Below are positions 1 to 7,203 of a DNA stretch of 64,000 bases, piece after piece. The stretch covers positions 2,914,001 to 2,978,000 of the forward strand of contig NZ_CP030047.1 of the NCBI RefSeq assembly GCF_015291625.1, written 5' to 3'. How positions within the stretch are numbered: position 1 is the first letter of the stretch; each line of letters begins with the position of its first letter. A program made the translations under genes and the position numbers. Source of the stretch: Bradyrhizobium sp. CCBAU 53421. GTDB taxonomy: Bacteria > Pseudomonadota > Alphaproteobacteria > Rhizobiales > Xanthobacteraceae. Under the pieces are notes generated by a model. The model searched no databases. It was not told the origin of the DNA and saw only the letters and a program-made list of their open reading frames with translations.

Positions 1-575
1 GTCTGTTGCCGGTCAACGCCGGGCAGGTCCGGTTCGGCGGACGCGACATGACCAACGCCACGCCGCGCGATGCCGCGCGGGCCGGGCTCGTGCATGTGAT
101 CGAAGGCCATCGCGTATTCACGCAGATCTCGGTCACCGACAATCTGCTTCTCGCCGGTTACGATCTGCCGCGCGCGGAACGCGCCGTGCGGGTCGAGGAG
201 GCGCTGTCATTCTTTCCCGAGATCGCCGAGAAGCGCCACGAGCGCGGCGGCGCGCTGTCGGGCGGGCAGCAGCAGATGTTGACGGTGGCGCAAGGTCTCG
301 TCCGCCGGCCGCGGCTGCTGATGCTCGACGAGCCCTCCGCCGGACTGTCGCCGGTGCTGGTCGATCGCGTCCTCGATGTCATCGGCCGGTTGCGCGGGCA
401 GGGCACCTCCGTGCTGCTGGTCGAGCAATTGCTCGAGAAGGCGCTGGCGTGTGCCGATCGGGTCTATGCGCTGGTGCAGGGGACGATCGCGCTCGAGGCT
501 GTGACCGGCGAGAGCGACCTCGCGCATCGGCTCGAGCGCGCCTATTTCGGCCATGAAAGCCACGCCCTGGCGTAG
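1..575 (+). CDS. livF: Branched-chain amino acid ABC transporter ATPase (LivF-type), 5' end outside window
   Basis: The reading frame is open from base 3 and runs to a TAG at 573-575, so the gene starts before the window. About 190 C-terminal residues are visible. They contain the ABC signature LSGGQQQ, Walker B LLMLDEPSAGL and the switch region VLLVEQ with Gln/Glu placed as in LivF proteins. The Walker A region is missing because it lies upstream. The family energises uptake of branched-chain amino acids, amides or related solutes on the cytoplasmic face of the membrane and is usually the last gene of a liv operon. A non-coding stretch with a repeat follows, which fits the end of an operon. 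The substrate cannot be told from the ATPase. Confidence 0.9.
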   Translation, partial: LLPVNAGQVRFGGRDMTNATPRDAARAGLVHVIEGHRVFTQISVTDNLLLAGYDLPRAERAVRVEEALSFFPEIAEKRHERGGALSGGQQQMLTVAQGLVRRPRLLMLDEPSAGLSPVLVDRVLDVIGRLRGQGTSVLLVEQLLEKALACADRVYALVQGTIALEAVTGESDLAHRLERAYFGHESHALA

Positions 576-687
576 GGCGCCGTTCCAACTTCATCAGTGC
601 CGAGTCTCGCAGCCGGAGCGCTGTCTAACGCGCGCCAAAGCGCGATGAGACTAGGTTGAATCGTCATCGCGCTTTATCTCCTTGTTT

Positions 688-736
688 GAGCATGATCTCT
701 TCGGAAAACCGCTTCGCACTTTTCCGGATCATGCTT
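688..736. repeat. Interspersed palindromic repeat, copy 1 (GAGCATGATC family)
   Basis: An imperfect inverted repeat of about 49 bp with outer arms reading GAGCATGATC and GATCATGCTT and inner arms CGGAAAA and TTTTCCG. A second copy in the other orientation lies at 19512-19560. Similarity continues past the arm for about 12 bases (TCAAACAAGGAG here, TCAAGCAGGGAG in the other copy). The element abuts the TAA stop of the peptidase gene. The rest of 576-687 shows no gene, only a smaller inverted repeat (AAAGCGCGATGA and TCATCGCGCTTT, 638-675). Confidence 0.85.
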
Positions 737-1773
737 TAGCGGAAGTAGGTCAGGAACTCCGTCGAACCGATCGGCCTCGCGATGGAGGGCTTCTCGATCC
801 TCTTCGCGTTCTCCTTCACGACGTACATGTCGATGAGCTTCGCGCCTGAGAGATTGCGCTCGACCACCGCTGCGGTATCCATGTTGATTGCCGACGCGCC
901 GCAATCGTGGAAGACCACGGTGCCGTAGTCCGGGAGCTGCAGCGGGGTTGGATTTCTCGGGAGGGCCGAGCGCTCCATCACCCATTCCGCCGTTGCGCCG
1001 GGAATCTTGAAGGGTTGCCCCAGCTGCGTCAGGGGGGCGGTTTGAAAGAACTGCACGGAACGACTGGTCGTGAGGTTGGTGATCACGAACGACACTCCGG
1101 TGCGATCCGGCGCCACCTGCATGAGGCACATGATCAGATCGCCGGCATGAATCTTCGGCGACACGAGCGTGATGGGATGCGCCTGGGCCGGGTCGCCCCT
1201 GACCCACCATTGCCACCACGCGAAGAACGAGGTCGTCGGGCTGCCAGCGCCTGCGGCAGGGTCGATGTTCTGCGCGGTGCCGATCTGCGGCAGCGTCGAT
1301 CTGTAGTATCGACGTTGTCCATCAAAGCCGATCCAGGTCGAACTGTGATAGATCTCGCTGGCCCGGCCGCTCGCCGGCTGGGTTGGCGTCGGCACCTGAA
1401 ACTTCCCCCAGACCGACGAGAATACGGTGCCATCCCTCGGCGTGATGTAGGCGCCGGACCAGTTGAGGCTGCTCTCGCGCCGCGGCGATTGGTCGAACGA
1501 TCGGCGCAGGCCCGCCGTGACGGGGGGAAGCACTGCGATATCGAAGGCCTCGAACGCCACCGTCGGACCAAACATCTTCAGCCAGAATGCATACTCGGCC
1601 GGCTGCAGCACCGGGTCTGGTCGTCTTGGAAAGCCGAGCGCCTTCAGCTCGTCCTGCGAGGCGACCATCGTGCGAAATCCGGTGGGAGGAAGCACGCTGG
1701 TCGTCGAATCCCTGATGACCTTCTTCAGGCCTTCGGTGTCGTATGTGGGGCTCCGCCCGTCCCGGGTGCTCAT
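736..1773 (-). CDS. Glutamic peptidase, G1/eqolisin-type
   Basis: The 345-residue protein matches the peptidase G1 fold by its ordered motifs: NWSGAYI (about residues 104-110), a GKFQVPTPT strand, TWIGFDG, LPQIGTA with the presumed catalytic Gln163, the aromatic run FFAWWQWW, a VTNL-like strand (FVITNLTT), AEWVMER with the presumed catalytic Glu263, and a final DYGTVVFHD strand. In the family a Gln/Glu pair hydrolyses peptides, usually at acid pH. About 100 residues precede the domain, as a propeptide would. No clear Sec signal is visible. The start at 1773 overlaps the upstream stop as ATGA and has a better-spaced AGG than the in-frame ATG at 1779. It is the last gene of a minus-strand cluster with an acid phosphatase-like gene. 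Most known members are fungal. Confidence 0.85.
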   Translation of the reverse strand: MSTRDGRSPTYDTEGLKKVIRDSTTSVLPPTGFRTMVASQDELKALGFPRRPDPVLQPAEYAFWLKMFGPTVAFEAFDIAVLPPVTAGLRRSFDQSPRRESSLNWSGAYITPRDGTVFSSVWGKFQVPTPTQPASGRASEIYHSSTWIGFDGQRRYYRSTLPQIGTAQNIDPAAGAGSPTTSFFAWWQWWVRGDPAQAHPITLVSPKIHAGDLIMCLMQVAPDRTGVSFVITNLTTSRSVQFFQTAPLTQLGQPFKIPGATAEWVMERSALPRNPTPLQLPDYGTVVFHDCGASAINMDTAAVVERNLSGAKLIDMYVVKENAKRIEKPSIARPIGSTEFLTYFR

Positions 1774-2660
1774 TGCCATTCGCCTGCGGCAGCCGCGATT
1801 GCGGCGTCAAACATCGGCACGACGTTTGGTGTCAGAATGGCGGTGTCCAGCAGATCGGCAATTCTGGCGCCGCCTTCCGAATCCTTCGGATAATGCACGC
1901 CGGCAATCTCGCGGTTTCGGGCGATCGAATCCGCCAGGATCGACAGGTCGGATTTCCAGACGGCCTGGTCAGCCGCAGACACCGCCGCCGTGGCGAACAC
2001 CCGCAGCATGCAGTTCTTCATGAAATGTGCCTGGGTGGAATGCCCGCTCGGCCAGGATGAGTGGCCGGGGACCTGGATCGGCGGCAGCAATGCGGGACAA
2101 ATCTGCGACGGCCGGGGCAAATCGTACTTGTCCTTGAAATACAGTGCTGCAAAGGACCCAATCAAACTCGCGATATTCAACAGGCGCCAGGTTTGCGTAT
2201 GCGAGCCGGGCCTCGCGGTCAGCACAGCCAGAAAATCCGTGAAGAATTCGGCGTCCTGCGAGAGGATCAGGCCCATGGCATCGGGCCGTTCGTCCCGGGC
2301 GGCGAGCACGAGGTTGTCGATCTGGGCGGAATAGTTGGCGACCAGGTCGGCCCGAATCTGCGTGAGGGTGGCGTCGGCGTCGACGGTCGCTGCCCAGCCG
2401 GGAGCATTGGCGATGAACTGATGCAGGACACGCCACGCATACCAGTTTGCCGACCATTGCCGGCTGCCGAAATGCGCCGGCGGCGTCCGCCGCAGAGTGC
2501 CAAGCTCGTCCGTGCCGGAGGGATCGAGCCGTGTCACGAACGGCAGGTCGACGCGGTCCGAGATAAACCAACCACCCCCTCCGACGTTGCCGGTGTTTCC
2601 GGTATTACCGGTATTGCCGGTGTTTCCGGTATTGCCCGTGTTACCTGTGTTGCCTGTCAT
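1770..2660 (-). CDS. PAP2 / vanadium haloperoxidase-like acid phosphatase with Thr-Gly-Asn repeat N-terminus
   Basis: The 296-residue product has the three-part active-site signature of class A acid phosphatases and vanadium haloperoxidases: K176-x6-R183-P184 (KDKYDLPRP), PSGH at 204-207, and R250-x5-H256-x3-D260 (NREIAGVHYPKD). The family removes phosphate from small or lipid substrates, or with vanadate oxidises halides; the motif cannot separate these. Residues 2-25 are eight perfect Thr-Gly-Asn triplets followed by VGGGG, which reads as a collagen-like Gly-Asn-Thr tract. No signal peptide or long membrane helix is evident. Its stop overlaps the glutamic peptidase start, and 43 bp separate it from the cyclase gene upstream, so the three genes probably form one transcript. 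Confidence 0.85.
   Translation of the reverse strand: MTGNTGNTGNTGNTGNTGNTGNTGNVGGGGWFISDRVDLPFVTRLDPSGTDELGTLRRTPPAHFGSRQWSANWYAWRVLHQFIANAPGWAATVDADATLTQIRADLVANYSAQIDNLVLAARDERPDAMGLILSQDAEFFTDFLAVLTARPGSHTQTWRLLNIASLIGSFAALYFKDKYDLPRPSQICPALLPPIQVPGHSSWPSGHSTQAHFMKNCMLRVFATAAVSAADQAVWKSDLSILADSIARNREIAGVHYPKDSEGGARIADLLDTAILTPNVVPMFDAAIAAAAGEWQ
2586..2657 (-). repeat. 8 x 9-bp tandem repeat coding for (Thr-Gly-Asn)8
   Basis: Eight consecutive 9-bp units encode Thr-Gly-Asn directly after the start codon of the phosphatase-like gene. Synonymous positions vary (ACA/ACG/ACC, GGC/GGT/GGA, AAC/AAT), so the tract is not freshly amplified. Because units are multiples of three, gain or loss would change tract length without breaking the frame. 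Confidence 0.95.
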
Positions 2661-2703
2661 TGACGTCTCTCCCTCTGTCGGCAGTTGTCGTCAGCAATAC
2701 CAG

Positions 2704-4479
2704 TCAATCAGGAAGCCCCGCCGATCGCAGGTGGCCGAGCCAGGTGTCCAATGCCTCGCCACGAAACGGGCAGCGCGGCGCGTAGGACGAAATGCGGAAT
2801 CCGGGTTGAATTTCCAAATAGCGGCGCGCCGCCTCCGCCGCTTCTTCACGACGGCCCAGCGCACCAAGCGTGGCGATGAGCAGGCGATGATTGAAGCGAA
2901 TAAGTCCGTTGCGGTTCAGTGCGCCACGCACCCACTCCAATGCCTGCTCATAATCGCCATTGACGTAGTGAGCCTGGCCGAACAATCCCTCGTGCCAGAA
3001 CGAGCGCGCGTCGAGCGGCGAGAGCCGGACGCCCTGCTCACCCTGGTGCAGGGCGGCAGGGCCATCGCCAAGAAAGCCGGATGTTGCGCTTGCCATGGTC
3101 CAGGCCATGGCTGAACTCGGGCCAGCGGCAATGGCGCGGTCCAAGGCTATCCTTGCGCCTTGAAAGTCGTGCAGCAGGAATGACTGGACGTGACCGTACA
3201 CCGCCAGCGCAAATGCATCGTCGCCGCCTCGATCGATCGCCTCCTTGGCGTATCGGGCGCCGGCGATGGCATCCCCCTCGGGATCCGGAGATCCGATTTC
3301 CCCGATCCGGAACACGTACCACAGCGCGACGTAGGAATAGGCCAGCGAAAAATTGGGGTCGTATGAAATGGCTTGCTCGAGCAGGCCGCGCGCCTTGGAA
3401 AAGGAATCGTAGTCCATCCGGTACAGCAGATCGAGCGCCTGCAACACGAGGTCGTAGGCGGTCAGGTTCTGCGGATGCTTGCGCATCGATCGCATCAGCT
3501 CGCGCTCGCGAACCTGCGGCGCGATCTGTCTTACGACATTGACGGCAATCCGATCCTGGAGCGCAAACAGCTCGCGAAGGTCGCCTTCGTGCAAATCCGA
3601 ACGAATGACCTCGCCCGACTCGGCGTCGCTGAGCTCGGTCACGATGCGGACCGAAGTCATCGTCCTCTGAATCCCGCCATAGAGGACATAGCGAACCCCG
3701 AGCCGACGTCCGATCTCGCGCACATCGACGTTGCGGCCGCTGAAGCCGAGGCTGGACCCGCGCGATACGACGAAAAGCTCCTTGAGCCCGGCAAGGCCGC
3801 GAATGATGTCGTCGACGACACCATCGGCGAAATAACCCTCTTCCGGCGTGGCCAGGTTCATGCGGAACGGCAGCACGGCAATCGAGGGGCGGGGTTCTGA
3901 GCCCACCGGGGCTTCGCCGACCAGCTTCGCGGGCTGCATGGGTCGGTGCAGCGCATACACGCGGACAGGCCGGCCCATGTTGCGAAGATGCAGGTCGCCA
4001 AGGTCAATCACGCTGACGTCCAGGTCCTGGCCGATCTGCTCCGCAACGGCTCCCGACACCACGACGCCGCCCGCTTGCGCATAGTTCTGCAGGCGCGCCG
4101 CGATGTTCACGCCCTCGCCGTAGACGTCATCCTCTTCGACGATGATGTCTGCGGCATTCAGCCCGATGCGAAAGCTGATGCGCTCGTCGGCGGGCATCGC
4201 GGCCGTGTTCACGGCCAGGGCTTCTTGCAGCGACAGAGCGCACCGCGTTGCATCGCGCGCGGTATCGAATGTCGCGAGGAAGCCGTCGCCGGTATTCTTG
4301 ACGATCCTTCCGTTCTGCGCCGTGACGCCCGGGTCGAGGATTTCCGAGCGCAATTGCATCAGCCGGGTGTGGGTGTTTTCCTCGTGCGCCTCCATCAAGC
4401 GCGTATACCCGACCACGTCCGCCGCAAGGATTGCCGCAAGACGTCGGCGAACTTCCGGGACTGATGGGGTCATCATCAT
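2704..4479 (-). CDS. Class III adenylate/guanylate cyclase with TolB-N-like and TPR regions
   Basis: A protein of about 591 residues from the ATG triplet at 4479/4476/4473. Residues about 7-190 form a class III cyclase domain: first metal Asp in AADVVGYTRLM (D21), Lys in GRIVKNTGDGF (K61) with second Asp D65, and Asn125/Arg129 in VNIAARLQ, so the catalytic set looks complete. A region like the TolB N-terminal or FlgO fold follows (PSIAVLPFRMN...YFADGVVDDII), and the C-terminal 250 residues are TPR-like helical repeats. It should make cAMP (or cGMP) from ATP (GTP) in the cytosol. Many paralogues of this design occur in Bradyrhizobium and relatives. It is the first gene of the cluster with the phosphatase-like and glutamic peptidase genes. 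A longer frame to 4530 exists but adds non-conserved residues. Confidence 0.85.
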   Translation of the reverse strand: MMMTPSVPEVRRRLAAILAADVVGYTRLMEAHEENTHTRLMQLRSEILDPGVTAQNGRIVKNTGDGFLATFDTARDATRCALSLQEALAVNTAAMPADERISFRIGLNAADIIVEEDDVYGEGVNIAARLQNYAQAGGVVVSGAVAEQIGQDLDVSVIDLGDLHLRNMGRPVRVYALHRPMQPAKLVGEAPVGSEPRPSIAVLPFRMNLATPEEGYFADGVVDDIIRGLAGLKELFVVSRGSSLGFSGRNVDVREIGRRLGVRYVLYGGIQRTMTSVRIVTELSDAESGEVIRSDLHEGDLRELFALQDRIAVNVVRQIAPQVRERELMRSMRKHPQNLTAYDLVLQALDLLYRMDYDSFSKARGLLEQAISYDPNFSLAYSYVALWYVFRIGEIGSPDPEGDAIAGARYAKEAIDRGGDDAFALAVYGHVQSFLLHDFQGARIALDRAIAAGPSSAMAWTMASATSGFLGDGPAALHQGEQGVRLSPLDARSFWHEGLFGQAHYVNGDYEQALEWVRGALNRNGLIRFNHRLLIATLGALGRREEAAEAARRYLEIQPGFRISSYAPRCPFRGEALDTWLGHLRSAGLPD

Positions 4480-4622
4480 ATTATTGATACTTCTGCAAAA
4501 TTTTACTGATACGCGACTAAAATCCGGCACAAGGAAAAGGACATCAACGTGAAAAGAATATCTGCATCAAGGTTATAAAGGAAGGCTTCATCCGGCAGGG
4601 TGTGCCGACCGACCGGGCTGGT

Positions 4623-4634
4623 ACAGTATACTGT
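4623..4634. promoter_or_regulatory. 12-bp perfect palindrome, possible operator
   Basis: ACAGTATACTGT is a perfect 12-bp palindrome. A Shine-Dalgarno-like GAGGAGG follows at about 4646-4652. Both sit just before the decayed MFS-like copy, so they may be the leftover control region of that lost gene. GTATAC-centred sites are typical of GntR-family regulators, which is only an analogy here. Confidence 0.4.
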
Positions 4635-4668
4635 TTGCAACCTTTGAGGAGGCGTTCGTGCCTTGCGC

Positions 4669-4866
4669 ATGCAACGCAACTGCGCCCCTTGACTGCATGG
4701 CTGGATCATCGTTGCGGCGAAACGCGTCACCATTGATCTGCGTCAATGCAGGAAATGGAATTGTCCGTTCTGGCCGCCGATCGTGGGCGAGTTCGGCCGG
4801 GAGCGCGGCGTTACCGCGGGAGCAATCGTCATCATTGTATCCGGTGCCGCCCGCCGCCCGGTCGAG
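4669..4866 (+). pseudogene. Decayed 5' fragment of an MFS transporter gene, paralogous to the gene at 5124
   Basis: This stretch aligns with the first 140-150 bases of the intact MFS gene. GGCTGGATCATCGT occurs in both (about 4700 and 5145), as do GCGTCAATGC and the block GGGAGCGCGGCGTTACCGCGGG (about 4800 and 5247). In one frame it still reads WPPIVGEFGRERGVTAGA, against YPPIISEFGWERGVTAGA in the intact gene. The upstream part is one base shorter than the intact copy, so the frame is broken, and similarity fades after about 4860. The rest of 4480-5123 holds no gene I can support; an open frame at 4658-5005 crosses the remnant in the wrong frame. Confidence 0.75.
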
Positions 4867-5123
4867 CGTGCTCGGAATTTCCGCAGGCAACGGAAGATCA
4901 GCTGGCATGGCCGAGGGCTTCGACATCGTGCGCGAGTTTGCCGCGCCGGACCTAACTGTCTATGAATTGCTTCACACAATTCGGGCTGTTGATCGAGCGA
5001 ATTGACGCGGGCTGGTGGAATACCGGCCTGTGAAGCCAACCTTGTCGGTCCATGGGACTTGACCGTCAGCGGACGCGGGCTGAAACAGGTATCGTCCTCT
5101 GACCCTGGCAACCAAGACCCCTC

Positions 5124-6416
5124 ATGCGACTTCCCTTCTTCTACGGCTGGATCATCGTCGCGGTGACGTTCGTCACCATGGCGATCGGCGTCAATGCGCG
5201 AACGGCGTTCTCGCTGTTCTATCCGCCGATCATCTCCGAATTCGGCTGGGAGCGCGGCGTTACCGCGGGCGCATTCTCGTTCGGCTTCGTTGCCTCGGCG
5301 ATCGCGAGCCCGCTGATCGGCCGGCTTATGGACCGCGGCGGGCCGCGCGCGGTGATGGAGCTTGGTGTCCTGTTGATGGGCTCAGGCCTGCTGCTGGCCC
5401 CGCTGACCACGCAGCCCTGGCACCTCTATCTCACCATCGGCGTGCTGGTCGGCGCCGGCAGCGTCTGCCTCGGCTATTCCGGGCAATCGCTGTTCGTGCC
5501 GAACTGGTTCCTCCGCCGCCGCGGGCTGGCGATCGGGCTCGCCTTCGCCGGTGTCGGCATCGGCTCGGTGACGCTGCTGCCATGGGTGCAGCATATGATC
5601 GAGCATACCGGCTGGCGCACCGCCTGCACCGCAATGGGGATCGTGGTGCTGGTCGTGCTCGCGCCGATCAATCTGCTGCTGCACAAGCGGCCGGAGGACA
5701 TCGGCCTGCAGCCGGACGGCGATGCTGCGCCGACGGCGACGTCGACGAGGCCCGCGTCGAATATCGTCGATCCGGTGTGGGCCGGCACCGACTGGACACT
5801 GTCGCTGGCGCTGCGCACCGCGCGGTTCTGGTGGATCGCGATCGGCTATTTCTGCGGCCTGTACATCTGGTACGCGGTGCAGGTGCACCAGACCAAATTC
5901 CTGCTCGACATCGGCTTCAGCTCCAATGTCGGCGTCTGGGCGCTCGGCGTCGTCAGCCTGCTCGGCATTCCCGGCCAGATCTGGCTCGGGCACCTCTCCG
6001 ATCGCATCGGCCGCGAATGGGTGTGGGCGATCTCCTGCTTCGGCTTCGTGATCTGCTTTGCCGCGCTCGCCGCCCTGAAATACTGGCCGAGCATGGCGCT
6101 GATCTATCTCATGGTCTTCACCCAGGGCGCGCTCGGCTATGGCCTGACATCGGTGATGGGACCGGTGGTGCTCGAGATCTTCCAGGGCAAGCATTACGGC
6201 AGCATCTTCGGCACCGTGATGCTGGCCGCGCTCGCCGGTGGAGCCCTCGGCCCCTGGGTCACGGGACAACTCTATGATCTCTCGGGCAGCTATACGAGCG
6301 CGTTCCTGCTCGGCATTGCGGTCAGCCTGCTGTCGGCGTTCGCGATCTGGCAGGCTTCACCACGCAAGGTCCGCGCCGTCGCCGGACAGATGCACAAGGT
6401 CGCCAGCGGGGCCTGA
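5124..6416 (+). CDS. MFS transporter, monocarboxylate/oxalate-formate antiporter-like
   Basis: A 430-residue protein with about 12 hydrophobic segments, starting FFYGWIIVAVTFVTMAI as is common for the OFA/monocarboxylate branch of the major facilitator superfamily. The loop between helices 2 and 3 (IGRLMDRGGPRAVM) carries the MFS G-x-x-x-D/R pattern, and the central cytoplasmic loop (about residues 190-215) is hydrophilic and rich in Ala/Thr. It should move a small organic anion across the inner membrane by proton symport or exchange; the substrate is unknown. No convincing ribosome-binding site precedes the ATG. It converges with the TetR gene, with only 4 bp between stops. A truncated copy of its 5' end lies upstream. 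Confidence 0.85.
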   Translation: MRLPFFYGWIIVAVTFVTMAIGVNARTAFSLFYPPIISEFGWERGVTAGAFSFGFVASAIASPLIGRLMDRGGPRAVMELGVLLMGSGLLLAPLTTQPWHLYLTIGVLVGAGSVCLGYSGQSLFVPNWFLRRRGLAIGLAFAGVGIGSVTLLPWVQHMIEHTGWRTACTAMGIVVLVVLAPINLLLHKRPEDIGLQPDGDAAPTATSTRPASNIVDPVWAGTDWTLSLALRTARFWWIAIGYFCGLYIWYAVQVHQTKFLLDIGFSSNVGVWALGVVSLLGIPGQIWLGHLSDRIGREWVWAISCFGFVICFAALAALKYWPSMALIYLMVFTQGALGYGLTSVMGPVVLEIFQGKHYGSIFGTVMLAALAGGALGPWVTGQLYDLSGSYTSAFLLGIAVSLLSAFAIWQASPRKVRAVAGQMHKVASGA

Positions 6417-6420
6417 CGGA

Positions 6421-7032
6421 TCAGGCGGTTGAAACGCCGATCGCCCGCTGCAGGTCGGTGATCGCGCGCAGGCAACTGTCGGCGGGCGTGGTCTCCGGAT
6501 CGATCAGGCGGTGCAGGCGGAAACCATCTTCCAGCGCCAGCACGATCGCGCCGGTCCAGTCCGGATTGAGTCTGGCGTTCCTGCCGCTGTTCTTCTGCGC
6601 GGTCTCGACGATATCGGCGATCAGCTTGCGCCGCGCGCGCAGGCGCTTGGCGAGCTCGGGCCGCCGCTTCTCGGCGCGCGCCACGAACAGGATCATCTCC
6701 ATGTGCAGGAGAGGGGAGCGGCCGAGCGGATCCTGCCGGCTGCGGTCCACTGTGCGCAGCGCCTCGAGGAAGTCGGCGAGGTCCTTGTGCTTGGCGAGCA
6801 GATCGAGATTGCGCCGGATCGATTGCTCGACGTGATCTTCGAGCATCGCGAAGATCAGCTCGTCCTTGCTCTTGAAGTTCGAATAGAACGCGCCGCGGGT
6901 GAAGCCCGCCGCGGCCGCGATCGCCTCGATGCTGGCGCCGCCGATGCCCTGTTCCTCGAACACCCGCGCCGCCGCCTCGAACAGCTTCTCGCAGGTGTCG
7001 TCCCGTGTCGGTCTGGTTCGAACCCTTGACAT
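6421..7032 (-). CDS. TetR/AcrR family transcriptional regulator
   Basis: The 203-residue protein has a TetR-type DNA-binding domain in residues about 13-60, with the helix-turn-helix in GASIEAIAAAAGFTRGAFYSNFKSKDELI. The remaining 140 residues form a variable helical ligand domain. TetR proteins usually repress and let go of DNA on binding a small molecule. The gene is divergent from the P450 gene, and a 32-bp perfect palindrome lies 20 bp before its start, so it probably controls itself and the P450. It may also affect the MFS gene, though that gene is convergent and not under the same palindrome. Confidence 0.9.
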   Translation of the reverse strand: MSRVRTRPTRDDTCEKLFEAAARVFEEQGIGGASIEAIAAAAGFTRGAFYSNFKSKDELIFAMLEDHVEQSIRRNLDLLAKHKDLADFLEALRTVDRSRQDPLGRSPLLHMEMILFVARAEKRRPELAKRLRARRKLIADIVETAQKNSGRNARLNPDWTGAIVLALEDGFRLHRLIDPETTPADSCLRAITDLQRAIGVSTA

Positions 7033-7052
7033 CCGCGTAGTTTAGGGCACAA

Positions 7053-7084
7053 TGCAACTCGATACAAGAGTGTATCGAGTTGCA
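7053..7084. promoter_or_regulatory. 32-bp perfect inverted repeat, probable TetR operator
   Basis: Two perfect 14-bp arms, TGCAACTCGATACA and its complement, flank a 4-bp spacer AGAG. The core ATACA-N4-TGTAT is typical of TetR/AcrR operators. It lies between the divergent TetR (start 7032) and P450 (start 7204) genes and could occlude promoters in both directions. Confidence 0.85.
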
Positions 7085-7203
7085 GTTGCCAAGACTTGAG
7101 TTGCTAAAATCAGAATGGCCGTACCCGTGTTGGTGCGGTCTTGAGGATGACACCAAGGCGCGCCAGAGTGCAGGCACCGGCGTAGCGCACGAACGAGGTC
7201 ACC

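Noticed and set aside
4658..5005. Open frame starting GTG after GAGGAGG
   Set aside because: Its frame does not match the MFS-like relic it crosses, and the translation has no conserved pattern; kept only as pseudogene context.
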